From: Prevotella sp. UBA2746 | GTDB taxonomy: Bacteria > Bacteroidota > Bacteroidia > Bacteroidales > Bacteroidaceae | Assembly: GCA_002353555.1 (NCBI GenBank) | Contig: DEJO01000049.1 | Span: forward strand, 131-25,745 | Reading direction: 5' to 3' | Length of the DNA stretch: 25,615 bases | Shown here: positions 1 to 8,600 of the stretch, in pieces | Layout of the letters: every line of letters starts with the position of its first letter | Position numbering within the stretch: position 1 is the first letter of the stretch | Made by a program: the position numbers and the translations under genes | The notes under the pieces: model-generated | Databases searched by the model: none | Told to the model about the DNA's origin: nothing | What the model saw: the letters and a program-made list of their open reading frames with translations, nothing else

Positions 1-2136
1 GAGAACTTTGAGTCGGGATTGCCCACCACTGCTCCTTCCTCTGAGACGAAAGTGACGCTCACCTCTGGTGAGTGGACCGTGAAAGGTGTCTACGGAAAGA
101 AAGACAACAACAGCATGCGTGCCACGATGGGTTCTACCGACAGCTACATCATCACGCCTGCCATCGACCGTCCCGGCAACATCATGTTCTATCACCGTGC
201 CAGTGGCAGCGGCAAGAAACTGATCGTGGAGAAGTCTACCGACGGTGGTGCGACGTGGACCCAGCTGGGTGAAGTCACGGTATCGTCGAGTACACCCTAT
301 GGTGTGTCTTCCTTCAATGCCAACTCAGCAGAGGACGATACGCAAGTGCTCATCAAGTTTACTTGTAAAAGTGCCACCATCTACCTCGACGACATCAACA
401 TCACTACTGGTGCTTCAGGCAGCGGTGAAGGTGGCGGTGAAGGTGGCGGCACAGAACCCGTCAACCCCGAACCGCAGCCGGAGATAGCGTGGACAGGTCC
501 TCATTCTGTGGAGCATTGTATCTACGTGGCTCCGTGGGCACCCGACGACAGCGGAGACGGCTCATGGGAGAAGCCATACTATAACTTACAGATAGCAGTC
601 GACAAGGCTGAACCTGGTGATACAATCTATGTGCGTGGCGGTACCTATTATCCCAACATCTCCCGCGAACGCACGTACTCAAAAGAGGGTAAGACCTATA
701 AGGCGTTTTCTACTAAGGTGTATATCGAGAAGAAGGGCACTGCCGACAAACGGTTCACCATCAAGACCTTCCCCGGCGAGTTCCCCGTGCTGAACTTTGA
801 CAGTCAGCCGAAAGGAACCAACGCAAGCTGCTATGGCGGCATCTACCTGCTGGGTGACTACTGGAACATCAGCGGTCTGCACATCACCAAGGCGGGAGAC
901 AACGGTATCAAGGTGGAAGGTTCGTACAACACCATCAGGGGCTGTACGTTAAGCTATAACGACGACACGGGCATACAGCTTGGCTTCGGACATAAGTTTG
1001 AGGACTCTCACCCCGGCATCAGCAAGAACGATGGTACATACTGTGCTTATAACGATGTCATTGACTGCGACTCTTACATGAACTTCGATGAGTTTTCCGG
1101 TGGTGGCAATGCCGACGGCTTTGCCTGCAAGATGCACAACGGTATCGGCAACCGCTTCATCCGCTGCCGTGCATGGCACAACAGCGATGACGCATGGGAC
1201 CTCTATGAGACCGACTTTGCGGTGAAGATGATTGAGTGCTGGGGCTGGGGATCGGGCGATCCGAAAGACTTCGGAGGTCGTCGCGGCAACGGTAACGGCA
1301 TCAAGCTCGGCGGCAACGGAACGGGTGGCTCTTCTGTCGGCATTCATGAGGCATGGTACTGTGTTGCTTTCAAAAACGACCAGAGTTCTTCCGTGAAAGG
1401 CTTCGATGAGAACTCCCACAAGGGTGGCGTGAAACTGGTCAACTGTCTGGCTTTCGACAACGGCTATGACTTCATGTTTGAAGACTGTGACGGTGCCGAC
1501 AAGTTCTTCTTCTATAATAATGTCTGCATGGGTAAGACCGAGACGAAGGGTGGATTCACCGACAGCAACAATGCCGTCAACCTGAGTATTGCTGATGCGA
1601 AGAATGCTTGGAAGAACAACAGCGTTACCTCCGGCTTCTCCAAGGACGACTATGTCAGCCTGACCGAAGAGGATGCCAAAGCTCCGCGTGCTGCCGACGG
1701 CAGCCTGCCCACTCGTTTCGCCCGGTTGAAGAGCAGCACTGTGCTCATCGGCAAGGCTAAGGACATGACGGAAGAGCTGAAGGCTTCCTTCCCAGACCTG
1801 TGGCAGAACTATGTAGGACGTTGCGGCAACGACCTCGGACCGTATGACTATGCCTCTTCCACCACAACGGGCAGCCAGCTTATCCTGACCAATAGCAAGG
1901 CACTGTCGCTGGAGGTGGCTCACGGCAACATCCAGTTCACTGTTCCTGCCGACGGCAAGGCACGTGTAGACCTCTATTCGCCGCAAGGCACACTGGTATC
2001 TACAGTCGCCAACCTGCTGACGACTGCCGGCGGTCAGTACTCTGTTCCCGTCAGTGCTCAGTTGCAGTCGGGTATCTACATCGCCCGCCTCACTGCTAAC
2101 GGCGAGACCAAGAGCATCAAGTTTACGAAACAGTAA
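1..2136 (+). CDS. Secreted PL9-type pectate lyase with type IX sorting domain, copy 1 (5' partial)
   Basis: Frame 1 is open from the first base. Compared with the copy at 2237, about 23 codons including the signal peptide are missing off the left edge. Order of parts: jelly-roll-like module (to about base 405), Gly/Glu/Pro linker (about 415-480), right-handed beta-helix (about 500-1650), short linker, C-terminal sorting domain (about 1860-2133) ending in a Lys/Thr-rich tail. The beta-helix carries an Asp pattern (codons 1114, 1186, 1189, 1198, i.e. 0/+24/+25/+28) followed 35 residues later by Lys (codon 1303) in GNGIKLGG. This matches, from memory, the calcium-site aspartates and catalytic lysine of Dickeya Pel9A. 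Expected role: calcium-dependent beta-elimination of polygalacturonate outside the cell. Export through the type IX system is inferred from the tail. The exact substrate is inference. Confidence 0.85.
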   Translation, partial: ENFESGLPTTAPSSETKVTLTSGEWTVKGVYGKKDNNSMRATMGSTDSYIITPAIDRPGNIMFYHRASGSGKKLIVEKSTDGGATWTQLGEVTVSSSTPYGVSSFNANSAEDDTQVLIKFTCKSATIYLDDINITTGASGSGEGGGEGGGTEPVNPEPQPEIAWTGPHSVEHCIYVAPWAPDDSGDGSWEKPYYNLQIAVDKAEPGDTIYVRGGTYYPNISRERTYSKEGKTYKAFSTKVYIEKKGTADKRFTIKTFPGEFPVLNFDSQPKGTNASCYGGIYLLGDYWNISGLHITKAGDNGIKVEGSYNTIRGCTLSYNDDTGIQLGFGHKFEDSHPGISKNDGTYCAYNDVIDCDSYMNFDEFSGGGNADGFACKMHNGIGNRFIRCRAWHNSDDAWDLYETDFAVKMIECWGWGSGDPKDFGGRRGNGNGIKLGGNGTGGSSVGIHEAWYCVAFKNDQSSSVKGFDENSHKGGVKLVNCLAFDNGYDFMFEDCDGADKFFFYNNVCMGKTETKGGFTDSNNAVNLSIADAKNAWKNNSVTSGFSKDDYVSLTEEDAKAPRAADGSLPTRFARLKSSTVLIGKAKDMTEELKASFPDLWQNYVGRCGNDLGPYDYASSTTTGSQLILTNSKALSLEVAHGNIQFTVPADGKARVDLYSPQGTLVSTVANLLTTAGGQYSVPVSAQLQSGIYIARLTANGETKSIKFTKQ

Positions 2137-2150
2137 AAGCCCACCCCCAT

Positions 2151-2178
2151 CCCCTCCCTGGGGAGGGGTGTTTTTTTT
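2151..2178 (+). terminator. Intrinsic terminator after PL9 copy 1
   Basis: Arms CCCCTCC (2151-2157) and GGAGGGG (2162-2168) pair perfectly around a 4-base loop, followed by TG and eight T's. It begins 14 bases after the stop codon. The flanking sequence belongs to a C-rich intergenic family also seen at 4469 and, degenerate, at 11161. Confidence 0.8.
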
Positions 2179-2236
2179 GTTAGGGGACAGCTGCTGCTCA
2201 GAAAGCTATCTCCAACAACAAACTACAAACAAAACA

Positions 2237-4453
2237 ATGAGAAAAACGATTTCGATGTTATTGCTGCTCTGCTGCGCATTTGCGGCACATGCAGCCAACC
2301 TGACGGAGAACTTTGAGTCGGGATTGCCCACCTTAGCTTCTTCCTCAGAGACGAAAGTGACGCTTACCTCTGGTGAGTGGATCGTCAAGGGTGTCTACGG
2401 AAACGACAACAACGGAAGTAAACGCGCACGTTTTGATGCCAACGGTTATCTGATCACGCCTGCACTCGACCGACCGGGGACGGTGAAGTTCTCTCACCGT
2501 TCTGGTGGAAGTGGTAAGACCATTACGGTGGAGAAGTCAACCGACGGCGGAACGACTTGGGCTGAAGTGGGTGTGGCTACAACCTCTTCAGCTTCGGCAT
2601 ACGGTAGCAGTTCGTTCTCCTGTAACAGTGCGGAAGCAGATACGGAAGTGTTGATTCGCTTTACGTCTAACAGCAGTTCTGTATTTATGGACGATGTAAC
2701 CATTTCAACCGGCACCTCTGGCGGAGGCGGCGGTGAAGGTGGTGGTGGCGACGGGCCCGTCAACCCCGAACCGCAGCCGGAGATAGAGTGGACAGGTCCG
2801 CATTCTGTGGAGCATTGCATCTATGTGGCTCCGTGGGCACTCGACGACACTGGCGACGGCTCGTGGGAGCATCCGCTCTACAACTTGCAGATTGCCGTTG
2901 ACAGGGCGCAGCCTGGTGACACCATCTATGTGCGCGGCGGTACCTACTATCCCAACATCTCTCGCGAACGTTCGTACGTAAAGGAGGGTAAGACGTATAA
3001 GGCGGTTTCTACTAAGGTGTATATAGAGACGAAAGGTACTCCCGACAAGCAACTGACCATCAAGACTTTCCCCGGCGAGTTCCCCGTCCTGAACTTTGAC
3101 AGCCAGAAGAAAGGTACCAACGCAAGCTGCTATGGCGGCATCTACCTGCTGGGCGACTACTGGAACATCAGCGGTCTGCACATCACCCTTTCCGGTGACA
3201 ACGGTATGAAGATAGAAGGTTCGCACAACAAGGTGATGCGGTGCACCTTCAGCTATAACGACGACACGGGATTGCAGCTTGGCTTCGGTCACCATTTCGA
3301 AGATACCCATCCAGGTGTCAGCAGCAATAACGGTACGTATTGCTCGTACAACGACATCATCGACTGCGACTCCTATCTGAACTACGACAGCGACAACCGT
3401 GGCAGTGATGCTGATGGCTTCGCCTGCAAGATGCACAACGGTATCGGCAACCGCTTTATCCGCTGCCGTGCATGGCATAATGCCGATGATGCATGGGACC
3501 TCTACGAGACCGACTATGCCGTGAAGCTGATTGAGTGCTGGGCATGGAGCTCAGCCATTGCTTCCGACTTTTCGTCATGGGCACAGAATGTGGCTGGTGG
3601 CTCCTTCCAAGGCAACGGTAACGGAATCAAACTCGGCGGTAACGGCGAGGGTGGCAGTTCGAAGGGTACACATGAGGCTTGGTTCTGCGTGGTCTTCGAC
3701 TGCCAGAAGACGGGGTCTGTGAAAGGTTTCGACCAGAACAGTCACGGTGACGGCATTAAGCTGGTGAACTGTCTCGCCTTCGATAATGGAAATAATTACA
3801 GCATTGGCGGCAAGGCTTGGTTCTACAACTGCGTTTCTGTAGGAGAACCAGGTGCGAATGTCAACAAGATGCAGATCGGAAGCTCGGTAGACGAGAGCAA
3901 CAATGCGGCTGTCAACGTGTCGGGATGGTCGAAGAATGCGGTGAAGGAGGGCTTCTCTAAGGACGACTATTACAGTCTGGCTGAAGAGGATGCCAAGGCA
4001 CCGCGTGCTGCCGACGGCAGCCTGCCCACACGTTTCGCTCGGTTGAAGCCTACCTCAGTGCTCATTGGCAAGGGTAAGGATATGACGGAAGACCTGAAGG
4101 CTTCGTTCCCCGACATCTGGGAGGACTTCGCCAATCGCTGCGGTCACGACATTGGTCCGTATGACTATGCATCATCAACGACAACTGGCAGCCAGCTCAT
4201 CCTTACTGGCAGCAAGGACCTTTCGCTGAAAATCGTTGGCGGTAGCATCCAGTTCACTGTTCCTGCCGACGGCAAGGCACGTGTAGACCTCTATTCGCCG
4301 CAGGGCACGCTGGTATCTACAGTCGCCAACCTGCTGACGACCGCCGGCGGTCAGTATTCTGTTCCCGTCAGCGCTCAGTTGCAGTCGGGTGTCTACATCG
4401 CCCGCCTCACTGCTAACGGCGAGACCAAGAGCATCAAGTTTACGAAACAGTAA
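2237..4453 (+). CDS. Secreted PL9-type pectate lyase with type IX sorting domain, copy 2
   Basis: Complete gene of 738 aa. The ATG at 2237 is chosen over an in-frame upstream extension because it gives a clean signal peptide, MRKTISMLLLLCCAFAAHA, cleaved near residue 19. Then come a jelly-roll-like module (about 22-165), a Gly-rich linker (about 166-188), a PL9-type beta-helix (about 190-560) and a type IX C-terminal sorting domain (about 648-738). Predicted Ca-binding aspartates are D393, D417, D418 and D421, and the predicted catalytic lysine is K465 in GNGIKLGG. The Asp spacing equals that remembered for Pel9A. The Asp-to-Lys distance is 44 residues, 9 more than in copy 1, owing to an inserted loop. 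It is a paralogue of the upstream gene and near-identical to it in the sorting domain. Likely a surface or secreted pectate lyase; fine specificity is not determinable here. Confidence 0.87.
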   Translation: MRKTISMLLLLCCAFAAHAANLTENFESGLPTLASSSETKVTLTSGEWIVKGVYGNDNNGSKRARFDANGYLITPALDRPGTVKFSHRSGGSGKTITVEKSTDGGTTWAEVGVATTSSASAYGSSSFSCNSAEADTEVLIRFTSNSSSVFMDDVTISTGTSGGGGGEGGGGDGPVNPEPQPEIEWTGPHSVEHCIYVAPWALDDTGDGSWEHPLYNLQIAVDRAQPGDTIYVRGGTYYPNISRERSYVKEGKTYKAVSTKVYIETKGTPDKQLTIKTFPGEFPVLNFDSQKKGTNASCYGGIYLLGDYWNISGLHITLSGDNGMKIEGSHNKVMRCTFSYNDDTGLQLGFGHHFEDTHPGVSSNNGTYCSYNDIIDCDSYLNYDSDNRGSDADGFACKMHNGIGNRFIRCRAWHNADDAWDLYETDYAVKLIECWAWSSAIASDFSSWAQNVAGGSFQGNGNGIKLGGNGEGGSSKGTHEAWFCVVFDCQKTGSVKGFDQNSHGDGIKLVNCLAFDNGNNYSIGGKAWFYNCVSVGEPGANVNKMQIGSSVDESNNAAVNVSGWSKNAVKEGFSKDDYYSLAEEDAKAPRAADGSLPTRFARLKPTSVLIGKGKDMTEDLKASFPDIWEDFANRCGHDIGPYDYASSTTTGSQLILTGSKDLSLKIVGGSIQFTVPADGKARVDLYSPQGTLVSTVANLLTTAGGQYSVPVSAQLQSGVYIARLTANGETKSIKFTKQ

Positions 4454-4468
4454 TAAAGCCCACCCCCT

Positions 4469-4498
4469 CCCCTCCCAAAGGGAGGGGCGTTTTTTTTT
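4469..4498 (+). terminator. Intrinsic terminator after PL9 copy 2
   Basis: Perfect 8-bp stem CCCCTCCC (4469-4476) / GGGAGGGG (4480-4487) with an AAA loop, then CG and nine T's. It lies 15 bases after the stop and is the equivalent of the hairpin behind copy 1. Confidence 0.85.
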
Positions 4499-4566
4499 GT
4501 TATGAGATAGCTGAGCGGTCGTGCTCGACGTTTAGCGCCACTTATATGAGCGAAGCGAGTCTTAAG

Positions 4567-4790
4567 AAGATACTCTCGTTCGGAAAAGTCCAAATAAATT
4601 TGGCTTTTCTCTCGCTTAATAGTATCTCTGACCTGCGGTCTAAAATACTAACGCTCGTCAAAGAAAAGAAAAACGAGTTTTCCTTTTGCTTTGTCCTCGC
4701 TTAATCGTATCTCTGACCTGCGGTCTAAGATACTCTCGCTTGGAAAAGTCCAAATAAATTTGGCTTTTCTCTCGCTTAATCGTATCTTTG
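4567..4790 (+). repeat. Array of three nested palindromic intergenic elements
   Basis: Units at 4567-4630, about 4642-4715 and 4727-4790. Units 1 and 3 differ at only a few bases. Each has outer arms of the AGATAC / GTATCT type and an inner hairpin CCAAAT-aa-ATTTGG flanked by AAAA/TTTT. The middle unit keeps the outer arms but has a different inner hairpin (CAAAG...CTTTG type). Units are separated by an identical palindromic linker GACCTGCGGTC at 4630-4640 and 4715-4725. With the terminator at 4469 this accounts for most of the 368-base gap between copy 2 and the next gene; no gene is supported here. Confidence 0.8.
4759..4790 (+). promoter_or_regulatory. Bacteroidetes-type promoter inside the last palindromic unit
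   Basis: TTTG (4759-4762) and TATCTTTG (4783-4790) are separated by exactly 20 bases, fitting the -33 TTTG / -7 TAnnTTTG consensus. Expected transcription start is near 4797, leaving a leader of about 25 nt before the ATG at 4822. The first two units have TATCTCTG at the same place, which breaks the -7 box. Confidence 0.7.
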
Positions 4791-4821
4791 CCAACAAAAA
4801 AATAGAAAGGAAAGATACAAG

Positions 4822-5457
4822 ATGAAGATTTTCGCTATCGGCATGAACTATGCCGAACACAATAAAGAGCTGAATAATACGTTATTGATAACGGAAACGA
4901 AGGGGAAGACTGAGGAACCTGTCATCTTCACCAAGGCTGACTCGGCACTGTTGAAGAACGGGAAACCGTTCTTTATCCCCGATTTCATGGGGCGTATAGA
5001 CTATGAGACGGAGATTGTGGTGCGCATCTGCCGACTGGGAAAGAGCATACCTGCACGCTTTGCACATCGATACTATGATGCCATGACGGTGGGTATCGAC
5101 TTCACCGCCCGTGACGTGCAGAAAAAAGCTAAGGACCTCGGACGGCCATGGACGATAGCCAAGGGCTTTGACGGGTCTGCCATCATCGGCGATTGGGTGG
5201 AGAAGGAGCAGCTGCCTGACATCCAGAACCTGAAATTCCACCTCGACATCAACGGAAAGACGGTGCAACAGGGCTGGACGGGTGACATGCTCTACCGTGT
5301 AGACGACATCATTGCGTATGTCAGCCGCTTCTTCACCTTGAAGACGGGCGACCTGTTGTATACCGGAACCCCTGTAGGTGTCGGACCGGTGCATGTCGAT
5401 GACCATTTAGAGGGCTACCTTGAAGACCGTAAGTTGTTGGACTTCTGGTGCAAATAA
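4822..5457 (+). CDS. Fumarylacetoacetate hydrolase (FAH) family enzyme
   Basis: 211 aa, cytosolic, single FAH fold with no signal peptide. Metal-ligand pattern E62-x-E64 (DYETEIVVRI) and D93 (GIDFTARD), with K114 21 residues on. An N-terminal NYAEHNKE gives the H13/E16 pair. Spacings 62/64/93/114 parallel those I recall for FAHD1-type acylpyruvases and oxaloacetate decarboxylases (E71/E73/D102/K123). It probably cleaves or decarboxylates a small 2,4-diketo acid or oxaloacetate in a Mg-dependent way; the physiological substrate cannot be told from sequence. It is driven by the promoter in the upstream hairpin. It precedes porU by 86-170 bases depending on the porU start, so read-through into porU is possible. 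The family is certain, the reaction is not. Confidence 0.88.
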   Translation: MKIFAIGMNYAEHNKELNNTLLITETKGKTEEPVIFTKADSALLKNGKPFFIPDFMGRIDYETEIVVRICRLGKSIPARFAHRYYDAMTVGIDFTARDVQKKAKDLGRPWTIAKGFDGSAIIGDWVEKEQLPDIQNLKFHLDINGKTVQQGWTGDMLYRVDDIIAYVSRFFTLKTGDLLYTGTPVGVGPVHVDDHLEGYLEDRKLLDFWCK

Positions 5458-5627
5458 ATCGGTAACATTGAACATTGAGCAATGCAATTGAAAATGGAAC
5501 GGATGATGAGGGGGGGACGACAAAAACGAATTAGAGTAAGCAAATGAAGAAGATAAGAACAGAAGATATGGCGAAAATGATCAATAACTTGTTGCCAGAA
5601 GCAAGGTTGCTGGCACACCATCAGTGG

Positions 5628-8600
5628 ATGAAGAACGGCTTTTTATGGGCTTTGTTCTTTATCCTTCATTCTTCATTCTTCATTCCCGCCGCTTCTGCCC
5701 AACGCTTTTTCAACCTTACTGCTGCCGAAGTGCGCATCGACTCTATGTTGCCCCACTTCTCAACGGCATTTCCTCTTGGTGAGAACTATGCTGACTCTAC
5801 CTACGTGGTGACCATCAAGTACCCGGAGTTTATCGACATGAGCAAAGATGACCTGAGCAGATATCAGGCGATTTCATCGGAAAAACTGCCAGAGATGCCG
5901 GTCATCGAGACCCACATGGCAGTGGAACGGAAAAAGGGTATCTTGGAGGTTTCTTTCGTGCCACTTGTAGAACGTAACGGCAAACCGCAGATTCTCGTCA
6001 GCTTCATGCTGGACGTGAAGGTCAAGACTGCCAAAAGGTCGGTGCGCAGGGCTAACGCAGCACGAATCCTTGAAGCGTCGACGTCTCGTTATGCCGACCA
6101 TTCGGTACTGGCAAGCGGACAGTGGGCAAAGATCAGGGTGCCTGCCGATGGCGTCTATCAGCTGACAGATGCCGTGGTGAGGGAGGCAGGTTTCAGTGAT
6201 GCCAGCAAGGTGAAAATCTATGGTTATGGCGGACACCTGCAAAACGAAGTCCTCAATGGCGATGAGCTGAAAGCTACCGACGACCTGAAAGAGGTGCCGA
6301 CGTGTACGGTGAACGGCAGACGCCTGTTCTATGGACGTGGACCAGTCTCTTGGACGAGCAACACCTCGACGCGTCGCACCCGCAACCCTTATTCTGATTA
6401 TGGCTATTATTTCCTGACAGAGAGCGACGGTGATCCGCAACAGGTGGACAGTGCGACTTTTGTCAGTTCGTTCTATCCGTCACCTAACGACTATCATAGC
6501 CTGTATGAGGTTGACGACTATGCGCTCTTCCCTGGAGGGCGCAACCTTTGTGAGTCTACCCCTATCAACATAGGCAGTTCCAAGACGTATACGCTGGAGA
6601 ACAAAGGCTCAGCAACTGCCCGGTTGTCAGTGTGTGTCACCGCCCCTGCCGCTACAGAGGTTGCCATCGATGTCAACAGCAAGCGTGTGGGGACCATCAA
6701 AGTGACGGTAGGCAATTATGAAATACACGGCAATGAGGCATCGGGTGTCTTCTCTGTCTCCGACTTGGTGAAGGTAGATACTGTCAAGATCACCACCTTG
6801 TCGGGAGGTCCTGCAAGGTTGGACTATATCTCCATGACCTATCCTTCACGTTGCAGTGAGCCGATGTTGTCGAAAGACGAGTTTGCTGCGCCCGAATATG
6901 TATACCGCATCACCAACCAAGACCATCATGCAGATGCTGAGACCGACATGGTCATCATCATCCCCACCAGTCAGCAGTTGCTGGCACAGGCACAGCGCCT
7001 TGCTGACTATCACAGGGAGCACGATAACATGAAGGTGACCATCGTTCCGGCAGACGAACTGTTCAACGAGTTCAGTAGCGGAACCCCCGATGCCAATGCT
7101 TACCGCCGATACCTGAAGATGCTCTACGACCGTGCCAAGGACGAGACGGAGCAGCCTAAGTTCCTGCTGCTCTTCGGCGATTGTGTATGGGACAACCGCA
7201 TGAATACCAATGCCACGGCACAGTTGTCGCCCGACGACTATCTCCTGGCTTACGAGAGTGAGAACTCCTACAATGAGATATACTGCTATGTTGCCGATGA
7301 TTTCTTCACCATCCTCGATGACGGAGAGCAGCTGACCACGGGAACGCCTCCTTATGAGTATGCTTTAGGTAAGGCTGACATCGCCGTGGGACGCTTCCCT
7401 GTTAGCAATGTCACAGAGGCAAAGACGATGGTAGACAAGTGCATCAGCTATATGGAGAACAAGAATGCCGGTCAGTGGGAGAACACCTTAGTATATATAG
7501 GTGATGACGGCAACCAGAACCTGCACATGCGTGACAACAACGACGCTGCCGAACAGATGGAGGCAGCCTATCCGGGTTTCCTGGTGAAGAAGGTGATGCT
7601 TGATGCCTACCAGCGTGAGACCTCGGCTTCCGGAAACACCTATCCAGAGGTGACACGCCTGCTCAAGCAGTATCAGTCGGATGGAGCCCTCATTATGGAC
7701 TATGCCGGTCATGGTAGAGAATATCAGTTGTCGGCAGAAGCCATCCTGCATCTGAACGACTTCCGCTCGTTCACCAACAAGAACCTGCCACTGTGGGTTA
7801 CGGCATCGTGTGACATCATGCCTTTCGACGGCAGGGCGGAGACGCTTGGCGAAACGGCTGTGCTCAACGAGAAGGGTGGGGCGATAGCCTTCTACGGAAC
7901 GACACGAACGGTCTATGCCTCGGAGAACAAACCGCTGAACATTGCCTTCCTGAAGAATGTGCTCAGCATGAGCGACGGCAAGGCGATGACCCTCGGTGAG
8001 GCGCAGATGCACGCCAAGAACGAACTGATTACGACCGGTCGCGACCGTACGACCAACAAGTTGCAATACTCGCTGCTTGGCGACCCGGCATTGCGACTCA
8101 ACAGACCCACCCAACAGATTGTCATCGACGAAATCAACGGGGTGTCGCCCAAGGGGAATACCATCACCTTGAAGGCTGGTTCGAAGGCTACGGTGACAGG
8201 ACACATCGTCAGGAACAATGAGAAAGACACCGACTTTACAGGCATAGCATCTATCACGGTGCGTGACACCCGCGAACTGATTACCTGTAAGCAGAACGAC
8301 AAGGGCGAGTCGCCGGAGGCATTCACCTTCTACGACCGTCCGAAGACCATCTACAACGGCAATGACAGTGTGCGTGCTGGTGAGTTCAAGTTTACCTTTG
8401 CCGTACCCCATGACATCAACTACAACGAAGATTCCGGCCTTATCAATGTCTTTGCCGTCAACAGTGAGCATACGAAGATGGCACATGGCGAAGAGGACGG
8501 CTTCTTCCTGAACGGCTTTGAGGATACAGCTAACGACTTCGTAGGCCCGTCTATCTATTGTTATCTGAACACACCGTCGTTCACCAACGGTGGCAATGTC

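Noticed and set aside
949..1986. Long minus-strand ORF (345 codons) antisense to PL9 copy 1, with a relative at 2705-3478 antisense to copy 2
   Set aside because: Both are shadows of the well-supported PL9 reading frames. Their similarity follows from the duplication, and the proteins show no recognisable domain.
4567..4790. CRISPR-like repeat-spacer arrangement
   Set aside because: Only three units of unequal composition, the repeats are long nested palindromes, and the linkers are identical instead of unique.
4648..4860. 70-codon minus-strand ORF with RLSERKAKFIWTFPSESIL
   Set aside because: It translates the palindromic repeat array and the start of the FAH gene. Proteins of this look are typical spurious calls from this repeat family.
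5544..5627. Upstream start for porU adding 28 residues
   Set aside because: The extra residues would bury the signal peptide behind a charged segment; the ATG at 5628 begins with a normal signal sequence.
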